Source: W1P20-047 sp051878795
GTDB taxonomy: Bacteria; Actinomycetota; Coriobacteriia; Coriobacteriales; Eggerthellaceae
Direction: 5' to 3'
Assembly: GCA_051878795.1 (NCBI GenBank)
Contig: JBJEKU010000035.1
Location: forward strand, 1-18,005
Length of the DNA: 18,005 nucleotides
In this document: positions 1 through 8,635 of the stretch, in pieces
Layout of the letters: each line of letters opens with the position of its first letter
Numbering within the stretch: the first letter of the stretch is position 1
Notes under the pieces: model-generated
The model's database searches: none
Seen by the model: only the letters and a program-made list of their open reading frames with translations
What the model was told of the DNA's origin: nothing
Program-made: the position numbers and the translations under genes

Positions 1-413
1 ATGTCGGACTTGCCCTTGGGGTCGAAGTCGCAGCCGCCCTTGCCGCCGCCCATGGGCAGGGTGGTCAAGCTGTTCTTGAAGATCTGCTCGAAGCCCAGGA
101 ACTTCAGGATAGACAGGTTAACGGAAGGATGGAGGCGCAGGCCGCCCTTGTAGGGTCCGATAGCGCTGTTGAACTGGACGCGGAAGGCGCGGTTGACCTG
201 GACCTTGCCATTGTCGTCGACCCAGGGGACACGGAAGGTGATGATGCGCTCGGGCTCGACGATGCGCTCGAGCAGGCTTGCCTGCTGGTATTCGGGATGA
301 GCCTCGATAACGGGCTCCAGGCTTTCCAGGACCTCGGTGACTGCCTGGATGAATTCGGGCTGGTCAGGATCCTTAGCCTTGACCATTTCGATGACGTCGT
401 TTACGTAACTCAA
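1..413 (-). CDS. gdhA: NADP-type glutamate dehydrogenase, N-terminal part (cut by window edge)
   Basis: Only the first 137 codons are in the window; the gene runs off the left edge. It catalyses reductive amination of 2-oxoglutarate with ammonia to glutamate in the cytoplasm. The reading frame gives GPYKGGLRLHPSV at residues 86-98 and PMGGGKGG at 120-127, which are signatures of hexameric bacterial glutamate dehydrogenases. K89, K113 and K125 fall at the same numbers as the substrate-binding and catalytic lysines I recall for the Clostridium symbiosum enzyme. The start is a TTG at 413, preceded by AAAAGGAGGAACCA, a near-perfect ribosome binding site; no ATG fits. It is divergent from uvrC. 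Identity is very secure. NADP preference is from family likeness only, since the cofactor domain is outside the window. Confidence 0.95.
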   Translation of the reverse strand, partial: MSYVNDVIEMVKAKDPDQPEFIQAVTEVLESLEPVIEAHPEYQQASLLERIVEPERIITFRVPWVDDNGKVQVNRAFRVQFNSAIGPYKGGLRLHPSVNLSILKFLGFEQIFKNSLTTLPMGGGKGGCDFDPKGKSD

Positions 414-453
414 TGGTTCCTCCTTTTCAGGTGTCTTCCGTTAGACTTCTGCC

Positions 454-483
454 ATTATATTTTCGTGAAAAAAAGCTCTTCCA
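454..483 (-). promoter_or_regulatory. Putative gdhA promoter
   Basis: On the minus strand a perfect TATAAT lies at 459-454, about 40 nt before the gdhA TTG start. The best -35 is weak (TGGAAG at 483-478, 18-nt spacer). The same A/T-rich block reads TATATT on the plus strand at 456-461, so it could also serve uvrC. Confidence 0.4.
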
Positions 484-505
484 TCCGAATGGGGATTGAA
501 ACAAA

Positions 506-2494
506 GTGTTAAACGAATCCGAGAAAATTGCCAGGATAAAGCGCGAATTGGCCGATGTTCCCATGCTTCCGGGCGTTTACCTGTGGAAAGATGCCGCTGG
601 CCAGGTGATATATGTGGGCAAGGCGAAGCAGCTGCGTGCCCGTATGCGCCAGTATGTCAACTTCCAAGACGACCGCGCGAAGATACCCTTGCTCGTGGAG
701 CAGATCGATTCCTTCGAATATATCGTTGCGAAGAACGAGTACGAGAGCCTGGTCTTGGAAAAGAATCTGATCAACCAGTACTCCCCGTATTTCAATGCGG
801 ACTTCAAGGACGACAAGAGCTACCCGTTCATCGCGCTTACCAAAGGGGATGTTTTTCCCGCAATCAAATATACCCGCGAAAAGCACCGGTCCGACACGCA
901 GTATTTCGGACCCTATACCGACAGCCGTGCTGCACGCAAGTTGATCGAGATAGCACGCAGGATCGTTCCCATCTGCGCCGCGACTTGTGCCGACTGGCGC
1001 CAGATGAACCGCGCGCTCGAAAAGGACCCCGCCTCGTGGTTTTTGCGCGGCGATACCAAACAATGCTTCGATTGCCATGTGGGCATCGGCCCGGGTGCCT
1101 GCTGCGGCAGGATCACGCCTGAGGAATATCGCAAGAACGTCGAGCGTGTAGGGCGCTTCCTCCGGGGCAATCACAGCGAGTTCATCGAGGAGCTTACCGA
1201 AGACATGCGCGAAGCCGCGGCCGACCTGGATTTCGAGCGCGCCGGCAGGATCAAGGCGCGCATCGATACCATCCAGGGGCTCGACGCCAAGCAGCATGCG
1301 GTGACCAGCCGGAACCTCGATGCCGACGTGATCGGCTTCTATCGCGAGGAAACCATCGCCGGCGCCCATGTGCTCATGGTCCGCGAAGGCCGTGTGATCA
1401 ACGGCAATGAGTTCGTGCTCAACAAGGGTCTGGACCTGCCCGACCAGGATCTGATGCGCAACTTCCTGTTCCGCTATTACGACTCCACCACATCGATCCC
1501 GCACGAGCTTATTCTACACGCCCTTCCCGAAGACGCCGGGGCCATGGAGGACTGGCTTTCCGAAAAGCTTGCCAGCAGGCATGGCGCGCGCGTGCGCCTG
1601 CACGTGCCGGCGAGGGGGGAGAAGCGCCAGCTCTTGGAAATGGCCCAGGTGAATGCGAAGCACACCCTCATGCGCTATATGGTGCGGACCAATTACGAAG
1701 ACAAGCGCATCAACGAAGCGCTGTTGCAGCTGGAAAGCGCGCTCGCTTTGGAGAAGCCGCCCATGCGCATCGAATGCTTCGACATCTCCACCATCCACGG
1801 CAGCTATACGGTCGCCTCAATGGTGGTGTTCACCAATGGCAAGCCCGACAAGAACCAGTACCGCCGTTTCAAGATCAAGACGCCCCTTGAGGAGGCGAAT
1901 GACTTCCTGAGCATGCAGGAGGTCATGTCGCGGCGTTATTCCAAAGAGCGCCTGGAAGACGAATCCTTCGGCAAGAAGCCCGACCTGATCATCCTCGACG
2001 GCGGCAAGCCCCAGCTTTCCGCGGTCATGGATATGTTCGATCGGATGGGCGTGACGGGCATCGATCTGTGCGGTTTGGCGAAAAGGGACGAAGAGCTGTT
2101 CGTGCCCTGGCAGGAAAGCGGGCCGGTGGTGCTGCCATCGGGTTCGGCATCCCTCTACCTGGTCAAACAGGTGCGCGACGAGGCGCATCGATTCGCCATC
2201 ACCTTCCATCGGGAGCTGCGCGGGAAGGGGATGACCGCAAGCATCTTGGATGAGGTGGTGGGCTTGGGACCGGTTAGGAAGAAGGCCCTGCTCAAGCACT
2301 TCAAGAGCTTCAAGAAGCTGAGGTCGGCAAGCCTGCAGGAGATAAAAGATGCGAAGGTTCTGCCAGACGAGGTAGCCGAAGAACTGTATCGGGTATTGGA
2401 ACAGTATAATGTCACGAGGAATGAAAGGAGCGCCTTGGCCGGCTGTCCCGACGATGGCGAAAGCCGATCCGAACCGGCGCCCGACGAATGCTAG
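506..2494 (+). CDS. uvrC: Excinuclease ABC subunit C
   Basis: UvrC makes the dual incision around DNA lesions recognised by UvrAB in nucleotide excision repair. The 662-residue product has the full family order: an N-terminal GIY-YIG nuclease (PGVYLWKDAAGQVIYVGKAK, about residues 22-41), a central UVR motif (REAAADLDFERAGRIKARID), the RNase H-like second nuclease domain beginning at IECFDISTIHGSY, and tandem helix-hairpin-helix motifs near the end (VVGLGPVRKKALLKHF). The start is GTG at 506; an in-frame TGA at 497-499 excludes longer starts, and GGGG at 491-494 is a modest ribosome binding site. The last about 28 residues are a polar tail beyond the usual end. It heads the rapZ-yvcK-whiA operon, with 13 nt to rapZ. 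Linkage of uvrC to these three genes is common in Actinobacteria. Confidence 0.97.
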   Translation: MLNESEKIARIKRELADVPMLPGVYLWKDAAGQVIYVGKAKQLRARMRQYVNFQDDRAKIPLLVEQIDSFEYIVAKNEYESLVLEKNLINQYSPYFNADFKDDKSYPFIALTKGDVFPAIKYTREKHRSDTQYFGPYTDSRAARKLIEIARRIVPICAATCADWRQMNRALEKDPASWFLRGDTKQCFDCHVGIGPGACCGRITPEEYRKNVERVGRFLRGNHSEFIEELTEDMREAAADLDFERAGRIKARIDTIQGLDAKQHAVTSRNLDADVIGFYREETIAGAHVLMVREGRVINGNEFVLNKGLDLPDQDLMRNFLFRYYDSTTSIPHELILHALPEDAGAMEDWLSEKLASRHGARVRLHVPARGEKRQLLEMAQVNAKHTLMRYMVRTNYEDKRINEALLQLESALALEKPPMRIECFDISTIHGSYTVASMVVFTNGKPDKNQYRRFKIKTPLEEANDFLSMQEVMSRRYSKERLEDESFGKKPDLIILDGGKPQLSAVMDMFDRMGVTGIDLCGLAKRDEELFVPWQESGPVVLPSGSASLYLVKQVRDEAHRFAITFHRELRGKGMTASILDEVVGLGPVRKKALLKHFKSFKKLRSASLQEIKDAKVLPDEVAEELYRVLEQYNVTRNERSALAGCPDDGESRSEPAPDEC

Positions 2495-2507
2495 GAAGAG
2501 CGCATCA

Positions 2508-3401
2508 ATGACAGATTTGGCCATCATCACCGGAATGAGCGGTGCAGGACGCACCGAAGCGATGCATACCTTCGAAGACCTGGGGTTCTTCTGCATCGAC
2601 AACCTCCCGCCTTCGCTTCTGCTTTCCCTGGTGGATTCGCAGGACATCCCCGAGTCCGAAGGCGAGCTGCGCAGGCTCGCCGTTGTGTGCGACTCGCGCA
2701 ACTTCAGCACGTTGGGAGACCTGAATAACGTCCTATTGCAGCTGAAGGATCGCGGAATCGCGTACCGCATCGTCTTCTTGGATGCCAGCGACGAAGAACT
2801 GCTCGCCCGCTATAAGGCGACGCGCCGTCGCCATCCGCTTTCCATCGGTACCCAGATGACGGTGTCGCAGGCAATCGCCAAGGAACGCAAGATGCTTGCC
2901 AAGCTGCGCAATGCCGCAGACCACATCATCGACACCACCGACCGCAAGCCCATTGCGCTGCGACAGACCATCCAGGACCTGTTCAGCGGAAAGACTGCCC
3001 AGGAGGGCCTGGATGTGTACGTGTATTCCTTCGGCTTCAAGCACGGTGCTGCGCTCGATGCCGATATCGTGATCGACGTGCGCTTCCTTCCCAATCCGTA
3101 CTACGACCCCGAAATGCGCCACCTGACCGGACTGGATTCCAAGGTGAGCGATTTCGTGATAAGCCGCAGCGAAACCCAGGAATTCCTTTCCTGCTGGCAG
3201 CAACTGCTCCAGTGCGTCATGCCCGGCTATGTGAACGAAGGCAAGACCAACCTCATCATCGCCGTGGGATGCACGGGAGGCCAGCATCGCAGCGTGGCCA
3301 TCGCGGTCGAGACCGGAAAGTTCCTGCGCGAGCTGGGGTATTGCGTCACCACCACCCACCGCGACCTTTCGCGTGCCGACACCAAGCGGAAGGATGCGTA
3401 G
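2508..3401 (+). CDS. rapZ: RNase adapter / nucleotide-binding protein RapZ (YvcJ family)
   Basis: The 297-residue product matches the usual RapZ/YvcJ length. It starts MTDLAIITGMSGAGRT, a P-loop in which arginine (R15) stands where the Walker A lysine is expected. This is followed by EDLGFFCIDNLPPSLL and, in the C-terminal domain, GCTGGQHRSVAIAVETG, the family signature. In E. coli RapZ controls GlmS by presenting small RNAs to RNase E; in Gram-positives the family binds nucleotides but its role is less clear. ATG 2508 has AGGAAGAG at 2493-2500 as ribosome binding site, starts right after the uvrC stop, and gives the expected N-terminus. The frame stays open upstream to 2409, but that part overlaps uvrC and does not look like RapZ. 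yvcK follows after 5 nt. Confidence 0.95.
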   Translation: MTDLAIITGMSGAGRTEAMHTFEDLGFFCIDNLPPSLLLSLVDSQDIPESEGELRRLAVVCDSRNFSTLGDLNNVLLQLKDRGIAYRIVFLDASDEELLARYKATRRRHPLSIGTQMTVSQAIAKERKMLAKLRNAADHIIDTTDRKPIALRQTIQDLFSGKTAQEGLDVYVYSFGFKHGAALDADIVIDVRFLPNPYYDPEMRHLTGLDSKVSDFVISRSETQEFLSCWQQLLQCVMPGYVNEGKTNLIIAVGCTGGQHRSVAIAVETGKFLRELGYCVTTTHRDLSRADTKRKDA

Positions 3402-3406
3402 AAGCC

Positions 3407-4504
3407 ATGTTCAGATCCAAGAAGAACGTCCCCATACGCACCGACAGCTCCCAGACCCAGGCATTCGCGGCTCTGCGTGATGCGCTTCCCGTGGTCAGCT
3501 CTGCGGCCGCTCCCAAGGCAGTCGTTATCGGAGGGGGCACGGGCGCGCCCGTTTCCATCCGCACCCTGCTTTCGCTGGGCATCGAGACCTCGGCGGTGGT
3601 CGCCATGGCCGACGATGGGGGATCGACCGGCATCCTGCGCCAGGAAGCCGGAGCCACGCCCCCGGGCGATGTGCGCAAGTGCCTTGCCGCCTTTGCTGCA
3701 GACCCCGACGATCCCATGGCCAAGGCCTTCAAATACCGTTTCGAATTCGCGAACGACCATACTCTGGGAAACCTGTTGCTTACCGCATTGGAGTACGCGA
3801 CCGATTCTTTCCCCGAGGCGATCAAGATCTGCGAGAATCTGCTCCACGCTCGAGGCGAGGTCCATCCTTCCACCCTCGACAAGATCACGCTTGCCGGTAG
3901 GACGCTTGAAGGCAAGGTTATAAGCGGGCAGTCCAGGCTCTCGCATTCCCGCTGCGCACTCGAATCCGTATGGCTCAACGAAGATCGTCCTGCCACCCCG
4001 TATCCTGCCGCCATCAAGGCGATCTGCGAGGCGGACCTGATCGTGTTGGGTCCCGGCTCGCTATTCACGAGCATCATTCCCAACCTGCTGGTCCCCGGCG
4101 TGATCGACGCGATCAAGGCCTCGCGCGGCAAGGTGCTGTTCGTGTGCGGATTGGCCGACATGCAGGGCGAGACGCTTGGCATGACTGCCGAAGACCATGT
4201 GAATGCGCTCTACCGCCATGGCATGGCGGGCCTGATCGATTTCGTGCTCATCCATTCCGTCGGCGGCCTGTCTCCGCTTCCGCGCGTTGCGGTGGAGGAT
4301 CCCTATGACACCGGCTTTATCGGCCATGCGGGAATCCGTCCGGTCAGAGTCGATTACGAATCCGCACTGCGCATCGACCAGAGCGGCGCTCGGGTGATGG
4401 TGAAGGATCTGGTTGACCACGACAAGCCCACCTGGCATGATCCCGAAGCCCTGCGCGAGGCGTTTACGGAGGTGCTCAGGTTTTGTCCTTCACCGTTGAA
4501 GTAA
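3407..4504 (+). CDS. yvcK: YvcK / gluconeogenesis factor (CofD-like, UDP-sugar binding)
   Basis: The 365-residue product belongs to the YvcK/CofD-like family: VVIGGGTGAP at about residues 39-48, then MADDGGSTGILRQE, PPGDVRKCLAAF, NDHTLGNLLLTAL and GPGSLFTSIIPNLLVPGVID. YvcK of Bacillus and CuvA of Mycobacterium bind UDP-N-acetylglucosamine and are needed for cell-wall synthesis or shape on gluconeogenic carbon. No catalytic reaction is established. The start is ATG 3407, five bases after the rapZ stop. An in-frame extension to 3212 lies entirely over rapZ and shows no family sequence. A polar N-terminal stretch of about 35 residues precedes the fold. The 3' end overlaps the whiA start by 22 nt, which suggests translational coupling. 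Confidence 0.95.
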   Translation: MFRSKKNVPIRTDSSQTQAFAALRDALPVVSSAAAPKAVVIGGGTGAPVSIRTLLSLGIETSAVVAMADDGGSTGILRQEAGATPPGDVRKCLAAFAADPDDPMAKAFKYRFEFANDHTLGNLLLTALEYATDSFPEAIKICENLLHARGEVHPSTLDKITLAGRTLEGKVISGQSRLSHSRCALESVWLNEDRPATPYPAAIKAICEADLIVLGPGSLFTSIIPNLLVPGVIDAIKASRGKVLFVCGLADMQGETLGMTAEDHVNALYRHGMAGLIDFVLIHSVGGLSPLPRVAVEDPYDTGFIGHAGIRPVRVDYESALRIDQSGARVMVKDLVDHDKPTWHDPEALREAFTEVLRFCPSPLK

Positions 4505-5424
4505 AAGAAGAGCTCTCCCTCATCGAACCGGTCTGCTCCCATTGCAATCGCGCGCTGCTTGCAGCCATCATCAGGATCGAAGGCTCCGTGTATCTCATGG
4601 GCAAGGGTTCCATGCGCCTAGAGGTAGTTACGGAATCATTCGTAGCCGCCCGCATTGCGTATACCCTGCTCAGCGAGCTCTATCATCTGAAGCCCGAAAC
4701 CGTCGTCAGGCGCAATGTGCTCCACAAGACGCCCAATGTCCTGGTGCGCGTTCCCATGCAGCCAGGTCTGCCCGAAGCACTGCGCGAGCTGGGCGTCATC
4801 GGCGATGGCGGATTCATCCGCGGCGTCGATTCCCAGATCGTGCGCAAGCATTGCTGCCAGGAAGCCTATCTGCGCGGAATCTTCTTGGGCTGCGGCTTCA
4901 TCTCAAACCTGAAGGGCGACTTTCACTTCGAGCTATCGGTGGAATCCGAGGAGCTGGCTCGCGATCTTGTGGATCTGCTGCAGTCGCGTGGGGTCCATGC
5001 GCGCTTCACCACCCGTAGGAACAGCTACATCATATATATGAAAAGCGGCAGCGACATCTGCGATTTCCTCGCTCTGGTGGGTGCGCATAAGTGCGCCCTC
5101 GAATTGGAGCAGGAGATCCTGCTTCGAAGCGTGCGCAACGACGTGAACCGGCAGATGAACGCCGAAGTGGCCAACACCATGAAGGCATGGGACGCAAGTG
5201 CATCCCAGCGCAGCGCCATCGATAAGGTGGTAGGGTGGTACGGTATCGGCGGCCTGCCTCCGGCGCTCCAGGAATACGTGCTCCTGCGTAAGGCGAATCC
5301 GGAATCGACTTTGAGGGAATTGGGGGAGCTTGCCGATCCTCCGCTTTCCAAGTCGGCGATTGCCCACAGGGCGCGGCGTATCGAGCAGATGGCGGAGCAA
5401 ATAGACCTGAAGTCTGAATATTAG
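4483..5424 (+). CDS. whiA: DNA-binding protein WhiA
   Basis: WhiA is a transcription factor with an inactive LAGLIDADG homing-endonuclease-like N-terminal domain and a C-terminal helix-turn-helix. It controls sporulation septation genes in Streptomyces and influences division and chromosome segregation in Bacillus. The 313-residue product starts MSFTVEVKEELSL, has the homing-endonuclease-like segment YLRGIFLGCGFISNLKGDFH, and carries the C-terminal HTH region (STLRELGELADPPLSKSAIA, HRARRIEQMAE). The start is TTG 4483 with GGAGGT at 4468-4473, nine bases upstream and inside yvcK. It is the last gene of the operon; no clear terminator hairpin separates it from gap. Confidence 0.96.
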   Translation: MSFTVEVKEELSLIEPVCSHCNRALLAAIIRIEGSVYLMGKGSMRLEVVTESFVAARIAYTLLSELYHLKPETVVRRNVLHKTPNVLVRVPMQPGLPEALRELGVIGDGGFIRGVDSQIVRKHCCQEAYLRGIFLGCGFISNLKGDFHFELSVESEELARDLVDLLQSRGVHARFTTRRNSYIIYMKSGSDICDFLALVGAHKCALELEQEILLRSVRNDVNRQMNAEVANTMKAWDASASQRSAIDKVVGWYGIGGLPPALQEYVLLRKANPESTLRELGELADPPLSKSAIAHRARRIEQMAEQIDLKSEY

Positions 5425-5463
5425 ACACCTGTTTTCGTAAAAATCCAGTTGGCGTGCGTAAAG

Positions 5464-5472
5464 TGATATAGT
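5464..5472 (+). promoter_or_regulatory. Putative extended -10 promoter of gap
   Basis: TGATATAGT fits an extended -10 element (TGn followed by TATAGT at 5467-5472), 38 nt before the gap start. A TTGGCG at 5449-5454 is too close (12 nt) to be a normal -35. It fits the need for separate strong expression of gap after the uvrC operon. Confidence 0.4.
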
Positions 5473-5509
5473 AGAAACGCTACTGTGCTAATTCCCGAAA
5501 GGAGTACTT

Positions 5510-6511
5510 ATGACCATCAAAGTTGGCATCAACGGTTTCGGCCGAATCGGCCGTCTCGTGTATCGTGCGATGGCTAACGACCCCGAGCTCGAAGTTGTTG
5601 CCGTTAACGACCTTGGCGACGTAGCAACCATGGCCCACCTGCTGAAGTACGACTCCGTTCATGGCCGTGCATTCGACCAGGTCGAGGTCGTCGAAGGCGG
5701 CTTCATCGCCGACGGCCGCGAGGTCAAGGTTCTCTCCGAGCGCGAACCTTCCAACCTGCCCTGGGGCGAGCTGGGTGTCGACATCGTCGTCGAATCCACC
5801 GGCATCTTCAAGACCGGCGAGTTGGCTTCCAAGCACATCGAGGCAGGCGCTAAGAAGGTCATCATCACCTGCCCCGCTAAGGGCGAGGACATCACCATCG
5901 TCATGGGTGTTAACGACCATCTGTACAACAAGGACGAGCATCACATCGTATCCAACGCTTCCTGCACCACCAATTGCCTGGCTCCCTTCGCCAAGGTGCT
6001 GATGGATAACTTCGGCATCAAGCGCGGTTACATGAACACCATCCATGCGTATACCAACGACCAGAAGATCCTGGACCTGCCCCACAAGGACCTGCGTCGT
6101 GCGCGTGCCGCAGCCGTTTCCATGATCCCCACCACCACCGGTGCCGCCCGTGCGGTAGCCCTGGTCCTGCCCGAACTGAAGGGTAAGCTGGACGGCTTCG
6201 CAACCCGCGTTCCCACTCCCGACGGATCCATGGTTGACCTCACCGTCGAGCTCGAGCGCGAGGTAACCAAGGAAGAAATCAACGCTGCCATGAAGGAAGC
6301 TGCCGAAGGCCCCCTGAAGGGCATCCTGGAATATACCGAGGATCCCATCGTCTCCATCGACATCGTTGGCAACGACCATTCCTCCATCTTCGACTCCGGC
6401 CTGACCATGGTCATGGGAGAAAAGAACGATATGGTCAAGTGCGTATCCTGGTATGACAACGAGTGGGGTTACTCCAACCGCGTCAAGGACCTGGCGAAGA
6501 TCATGCTCTAA
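5510..6511 (+). CDS. gap: Glyceraldehyde-3-phosphate dehydrogenase, type I
   Basis: This enzyme oxidises and phosphorylates glyceraldehyde 3-phosphate to 1,3-bisphosphoglycerate in glycolysis. The 333-residue product has the Rossmann start VGINGFGRIGR, the active-site segment SNASCTTNCLAP with the nucleophile at C152, and the C-terminal WYDNEWGYSNR. All are intact and the length is typical. ATG 5510 has AAAGGAG six bases upstream. Codon choice is strongly C-ending, as in highly expressed genes. It is followed by pgk and tpiA, but a hairpin at 6544-6576 lies between gap and pgk, so gap mRNA may exceed that of pgk-tpiA. Confidence 0.98.
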   Translation: MTIKVGINGFGRIGRLVYRAMANDPELEVVAVNDLGDVATMAHLLKYDSVHGRAFDQVEVVEGGFIADGREVKVLSEREPSNLPWGELGVDIVVESTGIFKTGELASKHIEAGAKKVIITCPAKGEDITIVMGVNDHLYNKDEHHIVSNASCTTNCLAPFAKVLMDNFGIKRGYMNTIHAYTNDQKILDLPHKDLRRARAAAVSMIPTTTGAARAVALVLPELKGKLDGFATRVPTPDGSMVDLTVELEREVTKEEINAAMKEAAEGPLKGILEYTEDPIVSIDIVGNDHSSIFDSGLTMVMGEKNDMVKCVSWYDNEWGYSNRVKDLAKIML

Positions 6512-6543
6512 TGCACCATGCGTGCACGTTAATCTGATTTCAC

Positions 6544-6578
6544 GAAGCCCCACGGCCATGAGCCCTCTGGGGCTTCTT
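6544..6578 (+). terminator. Hairpin between gap and pgk (partial terminator or processing site)
   Basis: GAAGCCCCA at 6544-6552 pairs perfectly with TGGGGCTTC at 6568-6576, and GGC/GCC inside the loop can pair as well. Only TT follows before purines, so termination is probably incomplete. It could allow read-through into pgk or mark the 3' end of a gap message. Confidence 0.55.
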
Positions 6579-6616
6579 AATAACCGGCTTGAGACCTTTT
6601 TCCAGAAAGGATGGAA

Positions 6617-7801
6617 ATGGCTGAGATCAAAACCATCGACCAGGCGGATGTTGCAGGTAAGCGCGTCCTGGTCCGTGTAGACTTCAACGTGCCCATCGCG
6701 GATGGTGTGGTTACCGACGACACCCGTATCCTCCGTGCGCTTCCCACCATCGACAAGCTGCTCGAGCAGGGTGCCAAGCTCATTCTCATGAGCCACCTAG
6801 GCCGTCCTGCAGGTACCGGCTATGAGGTGAAGTTCACCCTCAAGCCCGTTGCCGACCGTCTGGCAGAGCTTCTGGGCAAGCCCGTGGTCTTCGCAAACGA
6901 CACCGTGGGCCCCAACGCGCAGGCTGCTGTTGCCGAAATGGCAGATGGCGATGTCGTGCTGCTGGAAAACCTGCGCTTCGACAAGCGCGAGAAGAAGAAC
7001 GACCCCGAATTCTGCCGCGAACTGGCTGCTTTGGGCGATGTGTACGTCAATGATGCCTTCGGTACCGCGCATAGGGCCCATGCATCCACCGCGGGTGTTG
7101 CAGCACTGCTTCCCGCGTATGCCGGTTACCTGCTCAGCAACGAGGTGGAAACCCTCACCGGCATGCTCGATAACCCCAAGCGTCCCTTCGTCGCCATCCT
7201 GGGCGGATCAAAGGTTTCCGACAAGGTAGGCGTTATCGATGCGCTTATCGACAAGGCAGACGTTCTGCTGATCGGTGGCGGTATGAGCTATACCTTCCTC
7301 ATGTCCCAGGGTTACACCGTGGGCACCAGCCTGAAGGAAGAGGACTGGGTAGAGCGTGCCGGCCAGATGCTTGAAAAGGCAAAGGCCAAGGGCGTGAAGA
7401 TGATGATTCCCACCGATGTGGTCGTTGCCGACTACTTTGGCGAGGACGCCCCCAATAAGGTGGTTCCTGCAAGCGAGATGCCCGACGACATGACCGGCAT
7501 GGGCATCGGTCCTGAGACCGCAGCTGCGTATGCGCAGGAAATCGCCAATGCCGCAAGCGTATTCTGGAACGGCCCCATGGGTGTCTTCGAAATGAAGGCC
7601 TTCGAGGAAAGCACCCGTGTCGTCGCCCAGGCGGTTGCCGACAACGCCGAAGCCGACACCATTATCGGAGGCGGCGACAGTGTGGCTGCAGTGAACAAAT
7701 TCCGTCTGGCCGACAAGATGACTTTCATCTCCACCGGCGGCGGTGCTTCCATGGAACTGGTCCAGGGTTGCGCCCTTCCCGGTGTCGAAGCGCTCAGGTA
7801 A
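6617..7801 (+). CDS. pgk: Phosphoglycerate kinase
   Basis: Transfers the acyl phosphate of 1,3-bisphosphoglycerate to ADP. The product begins MAEIKTIDQADVAGKRVLVR followed by VDFNVPI, carries LILMSHLGRP and LLENLRFDKREKKND in the N-terminal substrate domain, AILGGSKVSDKVGVIDAL at the domain hinge, and GGGDSVAAVNKF with STGGGASMEL at the C-terminus. At 394 residues it is a normal bacterial length. ATG 6617 is preferred over the in-frame ATG 6611, because the AGAAAGG ribosome binding site at 6604-6610 would abut the latter; 6617 leaves six bases. No independent promoter is obvious. tpiA starts 10 nt after the stop. Confidence 0.97.
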   Translation: MAEIKTIDQADVAGKRVLVRVDFNVPIADGVVTDDTRILRALPTIDKLLEQGAKLILMSHLGRPAGTGYEVKFTLKPVADRLAELLGKPVVFANDTVGPNAQAAVAEMADGDVVLLENLRFDKREKKNDPEFCRELAALGDVYVNDAFGTAHRAHASTAGVAALLPAYAGYLLSNEVETLTGMLDNPKRPFVAILGGSKVSDKVGVIDALIDKADVLLIGGGMSYTFLMSQGYTVGTSLKEEDWVERAGQMLEKAKAKGVKMMIPTDVVVADYFGEDAPNKVVPASEMPDDMTGMGIGPETAAAYAQEIANAASVFWNGPMGVFEMKAFEESTRVVAQAVADNAEADTIIGGGDSVAAVNKFRLADKMTFISTGGGASMELVQGCALPGVEALR

Positions 7802-7811
7802 GGAGTCCGAT

Positions 7812-8582
7812 ATGCGCAAACCTATGATGGCGGGCAATTGGAAGATGAACAACAACTGGGCTGAATCCGTGGTGTTGGCCCAGCAGCTTTCCAACAGGTA
7901 CGACGAGAGGTGGGAAGACGTCGAAGTCGTTCTGTGCCCTCCCGCAATCGATATCAAGGCGGTTTATTCCGTACTGGAATTCGACCGTAGGGAAGAAGTG
8001 GTCAAGGTTGGCGGCCAGAACTGCCATTGGGAAGCTTCCGGTGCCTTCACGGGCGAAATCAGCATTCCCATGTTGCAGGCGGTCGGTGCCACTCATTGCA
8101 TCATCGGCCATTCTGAACGTCGCGGTTATTTCGGTGAAACCGACATGGACGTCAACAAGAAGGTTAAAGCCCTGCTTGCCGCCCAAATGACCCCCATCGT
8201 TTGCTGTGGCGAATCCCTGGGCGTTCGCGATTCCGGTGACTATATCGAGTTCATCACCAAGCAGGTTAGTGCTGCCTTTGCAGGTTTGGAACCTGCCGAA
8301 GTGAAGAAGTGCGTCGTTGCCTACGAGCCCATTTGGGCTATCGGTACCGGTCGTACGGCAACCCCCGAGCAGGCAGAAGAGGCTTGTGGCGCCATTCGAG
8401 CATCGATTGCCGAAGAATTCGGTGCCGAAACCGCAGATGCTATCCGTATCCTGTATGGTGGATCGATGAAACCTGCGAATGTCGAGGGCCTGATCGCTAT
8501 GGAGGATATCGATGGCGGTTTAATCGGTGGAGCTGCGCTGAAGGCTGATGATTTCGTCAAACTTGTGGAGGCTTGCCTCTAG
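7812..8582 (+). CDS. tpiA: Triosephosphate isomerase
   Basis: Interconverts dihydroxyacetone phosphate and glyceraldehyde 3-phosphate. The 256-residue protein starts MRKPMMAGNWKMNNN, has the histidine motif CIIGHSERRGYF, the catalytic glutamate in AYEPIWAIGTG, and the phosphate-binding LYGGSMKPAN and GLIGGAAL. ATG 7812 follows AGGAG at 7801-7805, which overlaps the pgk stop, so the two are translated from one message. The frame is open upstream into pgk to 7743, but that part is the pgk 3' end read out of frame. A strong terminator lies 54 nt after its stop. Confidence 0.97.
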   Translation: MRKPMMAGNWKMNNNWAESVVLAQQLSNRYDERWEDVEVVLCPPAIDIKAVYSVLEFDRREEVVKVGGQNCHWEASGAFTGEISIPMLQAVGATHCIIGHSERRGYFGETDMDVNKKVKALLAAQMTPIVCCGESLGVRDSGDYIEFITKQVSAAFAGLEPAEVKKCVVAYEPIWAIGTGRTATPEQAEEACGAIRASIAEEFGAETADAIRILYGGSMKPANVEGLIAMEDIDGGLIGGAALKADDFVKLVEACL

Positions 8583-8607
8583 TTCTTGCCTTTCGTATGC
8601 ATTTTTC

Positions 8608-8635
8608 TTGTATCATGCATCGAAGCATATATAAT
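8608..8635 (+). promoter_or_regulatory. Putative secG promoter
   Basis: A perfect TATAAT lies at 8630-8635 with TTGTAT at 8608-8613, a 16-nt spacer and a weak -35. The expected start near 8642 falls within the left arm of the tpiA terminator hairpin that begins at 8636. Confidence 0.5.

Noticed and set aside
485..505. GGGGATTGAAAC resembles the end of CRISPR repeats
   Set aside because: Single occurrence with no second copy or spacers; it serves as the uvrC ribosome binding region.
129..512. Plus-strand 127-codon frame opposite gdhA
   Set aside because: It is the antisense shadow of the gdhA coding strand, and the residues are the low-complexity acidic pattern typical of such shadows.
2409..2507. 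Upstream extension of the rapZ frame
   Set aside because: It lies over uvrC, and the ATG at 2508 has a good ribosome binding site and the right N-terminus for the family.
3212..3406. Upstream extension of the yvcK frame
   Set aside because: Entirely inside rapZ, rich in R/H/P as in out-of-frame reading; the family N-terminus fits ATG 3407.
5480..6796. Minus-strand 438-codon frame opposite gap
   Set aside because: Long antisense frames are expected opposite highly expressed C-ending codons; the protein is a Gly/Val/Asp-rich shadow and gap on the plus strand is certain.
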